Below are positions 1-5,018 of a stretch of 5,018 bases of DNA, piece after piece. Each line of letters begins with the position of its first letter. Position 1 is the first letter of the stretch. The stretch comes from Deltaproteobacteria bacterium. GTDB lineage: Bacteria > Desulfobacterota > UBA8473. The notes under the pieces are model-generated. The model searched no databases. It was not told where the DNA came from and saw only the letters and a list, made by a program, of their open reading frames with translations. The stretch covers positions 1-5,018 of the forward strand of contig JAUXHQ010000181.1 of the NCBI GenBank assembly GCA_030621455.1, written 5' to 3'. A program made the position numbers and the translations under genes.

Positions 1-644
1 TCAAGGGTTTTACACTGGTGGAGATATTGGTTGCCATTACCATCCTTTCTATAATTCTAACTATTCTCTATGGTTCTTTTGCTGGCAGTGCCAGGTCCAT
101 AAGTACCTGTCGTGAAAGGAGTGATATTTATCAGATCGCCAGGCTGAGTTTGCATAGGATGGCCGAAGATATAAGCTGCGCTTTCCCTCCCAAAGATGTA
201 GATCCGGAGGACATCAAGTTCGGCTTCACAGGAGAAGATGGAGAGACGGAGGGTATGTCCCGGGACGTTCTCAATTTTATCTCCACATCTAACCTGCAGT
301 TCGGACAAGGTTTGAAGGGGACGGGTCTGTGTGAGGTAGGGTATTATATGGAGACCGACCCGGAGACGGATGAGCTTCTGCTCTTCAGAAGAGAGGATGA
401 CAGCATAGATGATGAGACAGACAAAGGAGGGGTTGCCCTGGAACTGACAGACCGTATAAAGGGCCTGGATTTCAAGTACTATGATGGTGAGGGGGAAGAG
501 TCGGAGGAATGGTACTCTGATGACAGAAATAGTCTCCCCAGGATGGTGAAGATCATACTGACTATGGAAGATGAGAATGAACGGATGCTCGATTTTTCCA
601 CACAGGTTTATCTCGAGATGTCAAGTGGCCGGGCCAGGCACTGA
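1..644 (+). CDS. gspJ: Type II secretion minor pseudopilin GspJ (5'-truncated by window edge)
   Basis: GspJ is a minor pseudopilin that joins GspI and GspK in the tip complex of the T2SS pseudopilus. The frame is open from the first base. The codons at 3-23 read K-G-F-T-L-V-E, a classic type IV prepilin peptidase site (cleavage between G and F), so the true start lies just upstream and the GTG at 18 is not the start. The mature protein would be 211 residues, with Glu at mature position 5 as in ordinary pseudopilins, then a hydrophobic helix of about 20 residues (VEILVAITILSIILTILYGS). The globular part carries GspJ-like stretches: GLCEVGYYME, ELLLFRRED, ALELTDRIKGLDFKYYDG and, near the end, LPRMVKIILTM. 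It is strongly acidic. It overlaps gspK by 20 bases in the preferred model. The family assignment is firm; GspI or GspH are less likely because of the length and the LP-x-MVKI-type ending. Confidence 0.9.
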   Translation, partial: KGFTLVEILVAITILSIILTILYGSFAGSARSISTCRERSDIYQIARLSLHRMAEDISCAFPPKDVDPEDIKFGFTGEDGETEGMSRDVLNFISTSNLQFGQGLKGTGLCEVGYYMETDPETDELLLFRREDDSIDDETDKGGVALELTDRIKGLDFKYYDGEGEESEEWYSDDRNSLPRMVKIILTMEDENERMLDFSTQVYLEMSSGRARH

Positions 645-1605
645 GGCAAGGGAGAGCGGTGTTGCCCTCGTCCTCACACTACTGGTCATCACGATCCTTT
701 GTGTGATGGTCGTGGAGTTCAACTACTTGATGAGGGTCGACATCACTATTGCCGCCAATATCAGGGATGAGAACAGGGCCCTATATATAGCAAAAGCGGG
801 GGTTAATGCTGCTATGGCCATCCTGAGAAAAGACGATAATGACTATGATGCCCCATCTGAGGACTGGGGTACATTTGCAGAGCTTACCAGGGTTCCCTCG
901 ATTTACTCAGAGTATCTCGGGGAAGGAAACATGACCGTTTCTATTGTTGATGAAAGCGGCAGGATAAATATCAATAAGGTGGCAAACGAAGGTTCGACAA
1001 GTTCACAGCAGTTGATCAGACTCCTTGCGTTATTGGAGATTGATACGGACATTATGGATAGCATAGGAGATTGGATTGACGCGGATAATGACACCAGACC
1101 CGTCGGTGCGGAAGATGATTACTATCAGGGTATAGAGAACCCTTATCCATGCAAAGACAGCTCCCTGGAGACTGTTTCGGAACTACTAATGATTAAGGGG
1201 ATAACAGAGGAGATATTTTACGGAACCAAGGAGCATAAGGGCATAGGGGAATTCCTGACCGTTCACTCTGACGGCAAGATAAATATCAATACCGCAGATT
1301 CACTGGTCTTGCAGACGTTGGGTTATTGGCAGGATGATGAATGGATCTCTCCCATAAGTGAGGATATGGCTCAGAGTATAATAGATTACAGGGCAACAGA
1401 GGCATATGAAAACAAATCCGATCTCAAGAATGTGGACGAGATGAGCGAGATATATGAAGACATAAAGGGCCAAATAACCGTTAAGACCGATTTCTTTTCC
1501 GTGGAGGCGGTGGGAGAGGTGAACACTGCACAAAAAAGGATCAGGACCATAATAAGCCGGGGAGGCGGAATGGCTATGAAGATCTCCTACTGGGCTGTGG
1601 AGTAA
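625..1605 (+). CDS. gspK: Type II secretion minor pseudopilin GspK
   Basis: GspK is the large minor pseudopilin that caps the T2SS pseudopilus tip with GspI and GspJ. From the GTG at 625 it is 326 residues, close to the usual GspK length. Leader residues 1-12 end in E-S-G, followed by VALVLTLLVITIL; cleavage is expected after Gly12. Mature position 5 is Leu, not Glu, which is the GspK hallmark. The body holds GRININKVANEG (about 112-123), an acidic DWIDAD motif (149-154) followed by GAEDDYY (161-167), an ELLMIKGITEEIFYG segment (186-200), a second GKININTADSLVLQTLG motif (217-233) and a helix-hairpin-like stretch near 267-280. The acidic loop matches the part of GspK known to bind calcium. 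The start is uncertain: ATGs at 571 and 577 are in frame (344 or 342 residues) but give an odd leader of 28-30 residues and a deep overlap with gspJ. The GTG gives a short leader and has a weak GAGA at 615-618. Confidence 0.88.
   Translation: MAGPGTEARESGVALVLTLLVITILCVMVVEFNYLMRVDITIAANIRDENRALYIAKAGVNAAMAILRKDDNDYDAPSEDWGTFAELTRVPSIYSEYLGEGNMTVSIVDESGRININKVANEGSTSSQQLIRLLALLEIDTDIMDSIGDWIDADNDTRPVGAEDDYYQGIENPYPCKDSSLETVSELLMIKGITEEIFYGTKEHKGIGEFLTVHSDGKININTADSLVLQTLGYWQDDEWISPISEDMAQSIIDYRATEAYENKSDLKNVDEMSEIYEDIKGQITVKTDFFSVEAVGEVNTAQKRIRTIISRGGGMAMKISYWAVE
957..976 (+). repeat. Intragenic direct repeat, copy 1 (gspK)
   Basis: A 20-base stretch that recurs at 1272-1291 with one mismatch (base 962, G here and A in copy 2). 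Both copies are in the same frame, 315 bases (105 codons) apart, and encode G-R/K-I-N-I-N. They mark the two equivalent motifs of the GspK globular region rather than a mobile element. Confidence 0.7.
1272..1291 (+). repeat. Intragenic direct repeat, copy 2 (gspK)
   Basis: Second copy of the 20-base repeat at 957-976, with 19 of 20 bases identical, encoding G-K-I-N-I-N-T at the start of the second IN-motif segment of GspK. Confidence 0.7.
1599..1602 (+). promoter_or_regulatory. Ribosome binding site of gspL
   Basis: A GGAG lies inside the last codons of gspK, six bases before the ATG at 1609. It supports that start and suggests translational coupling, because the gspK stop codon (1603-1605) sits between the site and the gspL start. 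Confidence 0.65.
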
Positions 1606-1608
1606 ACG

Positions 1609-3234
1609 ATGCGTTTTTTAGTTCCCCACAGGATCGTAGGTCTGGACGTAGGAACAGATACCATAAAGGCCGTTCAGGTAACCAGCGGATTAAAAGGTCT
1701 TATGGTGACGGGGTTCGCTAAGAAAAAGAGGAGCGGCAACCAGTCAGATGACCCTGTGGCTGCTCTGTCCGAAGAGATAAGAAATATGCTGGATGAGGTG
1801 TCCATGGAGGGGGATGTCTTCGTATCTTCCGTATCGTGCAACTCCATAGCGGTACGAAATCTAAGGCTTCCCTTCCCAAACCTTAATAAAGTACGTCAGG
1901 TAATAAAGTATGAGGTGGAATCTGTTCTTCCTTTTCCTCCGGATGATATACTGGTCGATTTCTCCGTTGTGGACAAGAGGTCGAGAGATGGGATGGACTT
2001 GTTGGTAATGGCTGCCCCAAAGGAGGCTGTAGAATGGCACCTGGATGTAATGAAGGGGGCCTCTATAGAACCGGAGATTATCGATATAGACTCGTCCTCA
2101 CCCTTCTATTGCCTGGAAGCCATGGGAGACGACCGAAAAGACGGGACAGTTTCCATTATTGATATCGGTGCAGAAAAGGCTTCTGTAAGTATTGTGAGAG
2201 GGGGGGTCCTTAGACTTGTCAGGAGCATACCGGTGGGAGGAGAGGCCATAAGCAGGGCAATATCGGAAGAGTTGTCAATAACCCGGGACACCGCAGAGGA
2301 ACTCAAGAGAAAGAAAGGGACAATCTCACTTGAACATCTTGAAGACAGGTATGAAACAGTCGAAGGGGGTAGCGCAAAATTCACGATGTCTCGGGTAATC
2401 GTCGATGTCCTTGACATGTTGAAGAGGGATATAGACCTTTCATTTTCCTTCTATCAAACTCTCTTTTCAGATGAAAATATTACGGAAATCCTGTTGACAG
2501 GCGGAACTTCAAATATTGGCAATATTGACAAGTATTTTGAACGAGAACTTGGCATTAAGACATCCCTGTTCACCCCTTTGCAGGATCTTCCAAATTCCAT
2601 GGGTGACATGGAAACAAATGACGAATCCATTATGGCCGGCGCCCTCGGTCTCGCCCTCAGTGGCGCCAAGAGAAGAGATTCCAGGGTAAATTTCAGAAAA
2701 GAGGAGTATAGCTTCAAAAAGAAGTATGCAGATGTTACAAGAGATTTAACCTTCATTCTTGTAGGATTGCTTCTCGTCTTTTCCTTGACTATGGGCAATC
2801 TGTTAACCAACCTGTACCTTAAGGAAAAGCGGTACGCGGGGATCAAGACAGAGATACGGCAGGTTTTTGTCAGGACCTTCCCCAATGTAAAAAACATAGT
2901 AAATGAAATACAACAGATGAAAAACGGGATACGTGAAGAGAAGTCCAGAAGCACGTCGTTTAACGGGTTACACGGAAGCACTGCCTTTTTGGACCTTTTG
3001 AGGGAGATTAGCGTGAGGATACCTGCAGGAAAAGAGATTAAGGTAACGAAGATGAAGATGAATAGTGAGCATATCAGTGTCGGAGGAGAGGCCAATTCCT
3101 TCGATACCGTCGACAAGATGAATTCTTCACTTAAGGAGTCGAAATTATTCAAGAAGATCGAGATAAAGGATGCAAAGATGAGTACCCGCAGGGGGGTTGT
3201 GAGTTTTGATCTCAGGATGAGTATAGCTGATTAG
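1609..3234 (+). CDS. gspL: Type II secretion platform protein GspL, PilM-like plus PilN-like architecture
   Basis: GspL is the bitopic inner-membrane protein that recruits the GspE ATPase and partners with GspM. The product has 541 residues. Residues 1-350 form an actin-like (PilM/FtsA-type) cytoplasmic domain: phosphate-1 motif GLDVGTDTIKAV (11-22), the PilM-like block RNLRLPFPNLNKVRQVIKYE (83-102) leading to VLPFP, phosphate-2 motif IIDIGAEKASVSI (183-195) and adenosine-type motif ITEILLTGGTSNIG (291-304). A VNFRKEEY segment (360-367) follows, in the place of the PilN N-terminal N-L-x-P-type motif. Then come one membrane helix (about 380-402), a charged stretch that may be coiled coil (403-445) and a C-terminal periplasmic ferredoxin-like domain (about 455-540). 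The gene begins 3 bases after gspK and ends 11 bases before gspM. Annotation pipelines may call it PilM because of the N-terminal half, but its position between gspK and gspM and the C-terminal half argue for GspL. Confidence 0.88.
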   Translation: MRFLVPHRIVGLDVGTDTIKAVQVTSGLKGLMVTGFAKKKRSGNQSDDPVAALSEEIRNMLDEVSMEGDVFVSSVSCNSIAVRNLRLPFPNLNKVRQVIKYEVESVLPFPPDDILVDFSVVDKRSRDGMDLLVMAAPKEAVEWHLDVMKGASIEPEIIDIDSSSPFYCLEAMGDDRKDGTVSIIDIGAEKASVSIVRGGVLRLVRSIPVGGEAISRAISEELSITRDTAEELKRKKGTISLEHLEDRYETVEGGSAKFTMSRVIVDVLDMLKRDIDLSFSFYQTLFSDENITEILLTGGTSNIGNIDKYFERELGIKTSLFTPLQDLPNSMGDMETNDESIMAGALGLALSGAKRRDSRVNFRKEEYSFKKKYADVTRDLTFILVGLLLVFSLTMGNLLTNLYLKEKRYAGIKTEIRQVFVRTFPNVKNIVNEIQQMKNGIREEKSRSTSFNGLHGSTAFLDLLREISVRIPAGKEIKVTKMKMNSEHISVGGEANSFDTVDKMNSSLKESKLFKKIEIKDAKMSTRRGVVSFDLRMSIAD

Positions 3235-3237
3235 GTG
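3233..3237 (+). promoter_or_regulatory. Ribosome binding site deciding the gspM start
   Basis: AGGTG overlaps the gspL stop codon and sits eight bases before the ATG at 3246. The alternative GTG at 3237 has no purine-rich site at a suitable distance, so the ATG is preferred; the two products differ by only three residues. Confidence 0.5.
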
Positions 3238-3245
3238 TGAAAAGA

Positions 3246-3767
3246 ATGAAAAGACTTAACAGACGTGAAAAGATAATGGTTGCGAGTGGAGCGGCCCTGT
3301 TGGCTTTCTTTTTCGTGTTTCAGTTTGTGGTTTCTCCTGTTCTGGACAGGTTAGACCTCCTCGACAGGATAATACCTAAAAAGGAACAGGAATTGGCGGA
3401 GATCATTCAACTGAAGAATGAATACGATGCCCTAAAGAGAAGTGGGCGTCAAACAGCCAGGAGAGTGGGAAAAGGGGAAGGAACTGTCACGCTTTCATAT
3501 CTGGAAAGCCTGGCGGAAAAAGCCGGGCTAAAGAAAAACATCCGGTATATGAAGCCGTTAGGCAAGTCCAAAGGCGAGGGCTATTTGGAAAATTCAATGG
3601 AGATCAAGCTTTCAAGGATTCCTATAGAACAACTAGTTAGATTCCTATACGATATAGAAAACTCGAAAAAGCCCGTTAAGGTCACGGAATTGGATATCTT
3701 GATCAACAAGAGAGACGTATCAACGCTTGATGCGAAGATTCAAATCGCTTCTTTCGAATCGACCTGA
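3246..3767 (+). CDS. gspM: Type II secretion platform protein GspM
   Basis: GspM is a small bitopic inner-membrane protein that pairs with GspL in the T2SS assembly platform; it is the counterpart of PilO in type IV pilus systems. From the ATG at 3246 it has 173 residues, normal for the family. A basic cytoplasmic N-terminus (MKRLNRREK) is followed by one membrane helix at about 10-31 (rich in Ala, Leu and Phe, containing AFFFVFQFVV). A charged heptad-like segment follows (about 32-65, LDRLDLLDRIIPKKEQELAE onward), and then a periplasmic alpha/beta domain (about 80-173) with VTLSYLESLAEKAGL, the usual GspM/PilO entry helix, and IPIEQLVRFLYDIENS. It lies 11 bases downstream of gspL and is the last plus-strand gene. 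GspM sequences diverge strongly, so the call rests on topology, size and position after gspL as much as on residues. Confidence 0.85.
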   Translation: MKRLNRREKIMVASGAALLAFFFVFQFVVSPVLDRLDLLDRIIPKKEQELAEIIQLKNEYDALKRSGRQTARRVGKGEGTVTLSYLESLAEKAGLKKNIRYMKPLGKSKGEGYLENSMEIKLSRIPIEQLVRFLYDIENSKKPVKVTELDILINKRDVSTLDAKIQIASFEST

Positions 3768-3785
3768 GTGAAAAAGGGTATACTG

Positions 3786-4682
3786 CTATGGCACAGTTAT
3801 CTTAGGGCTTTCTAATGTGCCCCTGACGGGAAAAGAGAAGTATCCTTTCTTATCCTTAAGCCTTTTGAATGATCTGAAGACCAGGCGGTACTTTTTTTCA
3901 AATCCCTTTGTCGGTTTAAATTTTAGCCTCAGTCTCAGTGAACTCTCTCCAATCTCCTTTCCTACTAAGATCTCGCCTGCGACACTAAATTCGATATCTT
4001 CCCCACGAAGGGAGAGTTCCTTCAGGTCCATCTTGTCTCGTACAAGTTCAAATGCACAGTCAATACCATTGTAAGAGACGTCCCTGACTCTTATCCCCTT
4101 TATATTGATCCCTTTGATTTTTCCGTTTTCAACAGTCAGGATGGTGTCTCCCCTGAGTACGGGCGTATTGAAATCCTCTACAACTACCTTTAACTTACCG
4201 TCAACCTTTCCCGAAGGATAAAAACCAAGGTTTTTATCTAAAGGCAATGACTTTAAAAGGTTAACATCATTGATACTGGAGGCAATGGAAGCCGTCCTGG
4301 TCTTTGTCCCATGTCTGATTTTTACTTTCCCTCTTATAGTACCGTCATAGGCATATATCGTATATTTAAAGTCGAGATGACCCACGAGAAGAGGGAGTAC
4401 TTGAAGCCTTGCCCTCACCCCCTTAGCCTGGAAGATCGGAACGTTTTTATTCTTGACGTCTGTCGTTATCTTTACGTCCGTGAGGTGCAGACCACTGGGG
4501 AAGACGAGTCGTATGTCTTTGATGGTGAGGTTGTATGAAAAGTTATTTTCAAAGGATGTAATGATCCATTTCCTTGTCTTTTCATGGGGGAACCTCATAT
4601 ATACAAGCAGCAGGAGTAGAAGGGCTCCAAATAAGAGATATCCTGAATATGTAAGTATCCGCTTTTTCATATCAATACGCAT
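3786..4682 (-). CDS. gspN: Type II secretion protein GspN (deltaproteobacterial/Leptospira type)
   Basis: The product is a 298-residue membrane-anchored envelope protein of the GspN family; its exact role in secretion is not established. After a short basic N-terminus (KKR) there is one membrane helix at about 11-28 (SGYLLFGALLLLLLVYM). The periplasmic beta-rich repeat region follows. Family-like segments are FPHEKTRKWI (31-40), LTIKDIRLVFPSGLHLTDVK (52-71), the LQVLPLLVGHLDF region (93-105), YDGTIRGKVKI (112-122), FYPSGKVDGKLKV (154-166), PVLRGDTILTVENGKIKGI (174-192), LKELSLRGEDIEFSVAGEI (220-238), a Ser-x-Leu-Arg-Leu-Arg-Leu stretch (248-254) and the closing FPVRGTLESPKI (284-295). The alternating G-x-I/L strands resemble AsmA-like lipid-bridge proteins. 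An in-frame stop shortly upstream limits the start to ATG 4682 or ATG 4670; neither has a clear Shine-Dalgarno site. It is convergent with gspM rather than following it on the same strand. Confidence 0.83.
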   Translation of the reverse strand: MRIDMKKRILTYSGYLLFGALLLLLLVYMRFPHEKTRKWIITSFENNFSYNLTIKDIRLVFPSGLHLTDVKITTDVKNKNVPIFQAKGVRARLQVLPLLVGHLDFKYTIYAYDGTIRGKVKIRHGTKTRTASIASSINDVNLLKSLPLDKNLGFYPSGKVDGKLKVVVEDFNTPVLRGDTILTVENGKIKGINIKGIRVRDVSYNGIDCAFELVRDKMDLKELSLRGEDIEFSVAGEILVGKEIGESSLRLRLKFKPTKGFEKKYRLVFRSFKRLKDKKGYFSFPVRGTLESPKITVP

Positions 4683-4731
4683 TTTTTTTAGTCAAGAAGT
4701 TACGACCTGTGCAGTTATCCAATATTAGCGC

Positions 4732-5018
4732 CTATACCTTGAATAATCTTCTCCTTCTCATAGAGAGCAGCACTCCTGTAAGCAGGATCATGAGACTAAT
4801 CAGGAGAATCGCTTTTTGTATTGACGATATATTCAGCAAGAATGCAGCCACCCATACAACCGGCAGCAACCCTATCCTCACGAGGGGTTTCAGTGTTTTA
4901 TGTTTGACGATGTAATCTGCCATTAGAGGGCTGTATCTATAATAGAGGGATACCAGTATTTCTCCCAACCTGTTTTTCAAGAGGTATTGATCTCGGAAAG
5001 TACGCAGTGTGCTTACTT
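4732..5018 (-). CDS. C-terminal tail of a CFI-box-CTERM protein (5' part outside window)
   Basis: The frame is open to the window edge, giving 94 whole codons ending at TAG. The TTG at 4980 is internal, since family residues continue upstream of it. The tail reads TLRTFRDQYLLKNRLGE, then LVSLYYRYSPLMADYIVKH, then LVRIGLLPVVWVAAFLLN, then a second hydrophobic helix (KAILLISLMILLTGVLLSM) and the basic terminus RRRRLFKV. This order matches the CFI-box-CTERM putative sorting domain, in which a Cys-Phe-Ile-Ala-Thr-Ala-Ala-Tyr-Gly box comes just before the LR-x-FRD motif; the box would lie a few codons beyond base 5018. Family members usually carry varied extracellular domains ahead of this tail. 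The function of the whole protein cannot be told from here. It lies 49 bases upstream of gspN on the same strand, so the two may be cotranscribed. Confidence 0.8.
   Translation of the reverse strand, partial: VSTLRTFRDQYLLKNRLGEILVSLYYRYSPLMADYIVKHKTLKPLVRIGLLPVVWVAAFLLNISSIQKAILLISLMILLTGVLLSMRRRRLFKV

Noticed and set aside
18..20. GTG at 18 as the gspJ start
   Set aside because: It falls inside the prepilin motif, after the K-G-F-T-L residues that belong to the cleavage site, so the gene must begin upstream of the window.
2200..2206. Run of seven G in gspL as a frameshift or phase-variation site
   Set aside because: The frame continues intact through R-G-G-V in the middle of the phosphate-2 region, and no alternative frame stays open with meaningful sequence; a single short run is not evidence of phase variation.
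1609..2660. Calling the gene pilM of a type IV pilus operon
   Set aside because: The protein continues into a membrane helix and a GspL/PilN-like periplasmic domain, and its neighbours are gspJ, gspK and gspM, not separate pilN, pilO and pilQ.
2454..3152. Long minus-strand open frame (232 codons) opposite gspL
   Set aside because: It lies wholly inside gspL, whose motifs are well conserved in the plus frame. The antisense translation has no recognisable domain and is a shadow of the plus-strand codon pattern.
3737..3760. GATTC/GAATC inverted repeat near the end of gspM as a terminator
   Set aside because: The stem is only five base pairs and AT-rich, and no T-run follows; it lies in coding sequence.
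4663..4694. Minus-strand promoter with TTGACT (4689-4694) and TATGAA 18 bases downstream
   Set aside because: The -10-like box falls inside the gspN coding start, so transcription would begin after the ATG. The match is probably chance in an AT-rich stretch.
4311..4728. Plus-strand open frames opposite gspN
   Set aside because: They are antisense to a recognised GspN protein, show no family features and have no ribosome binding sites.
4978..4980. TTG at 4980 as the start of a small separate minus-strand protein
   Set aside because: The frame stays open to the window edge, and the upstream codons encode TLRTFRDQYL, a conserved part of the CFI-box tail.

Overview
The window holds the end of a type II secretion system (T2SS) gene cluster. 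It contains the minor pseudopilin and inner-membrane platform block gspJ-gspK-gspL-gspM on the plus strand. Facing it on the minus strand are a gspN-family gene and the C-terminal tail of a CFI-box-CTERM surface or secreted protein. There are no RNA genes, mobile elements or CRISPR arrays, and no gene-free stretch is longer than about 50 bases.

Organism: a Gram-negative (diderm) bacterium, because GspJ, K, L, M and N all belong to an envelope-spanning secreton. Several traits fit the former Deltaproteobacteria (Desulfobacterota, Myxococcota and relatives) or neighbouring phyla such as Nitrospirota better than enterics: GspL reads as a PilM-like ATPase domain fused to a PilN-like domain, the GspN is of the type found next to gspM in deltaproteobacteria and Leptospira, and a CFI-box-CTERM protein is present. 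Base composition is moderate, and AGG, AGA and ATA codons are frequent in every gene, so nothing looks recently imported. The exact lineage is an inference and is not fixed by the sequence.

Layout: 1-644 gspJ (5' end outside the window, beginning at its prepilin cleavage site); 625-1605 gspK (overlaps gspJ); 1609-3234 gspL; 3246-3767 gspM; an 18-base gap between convergent stop codons; 3786-4682 gspN on the minus strand; a 49-base gap; 4732-5018 the tail of a CFI-box-CTERM protein on the minus strand, cut off by the window edge just after the expected position of its Cys-Phe-Ile box.

How the genes work together: GspJ and GspK are predicted to join GspI (and GspH), presumably encoded upstream, at the tip of the pseudopilus. 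GspL and GspM form the inner-membrane assembly platform that couples the GspE ATPase to pseudopilus growth. GspN is an accessory envelope protein. The CFI-box protein and gspN may share a transcript, which raises the possibility that the CFI-box protein is a substrate of this secreton or is otherwise tied to it. No wholly new system is evident. The points most worth attention are the inverted gspN, its pairing with a CFI-box-CTERM gene, and the PilM/PilN-like build of GspL.
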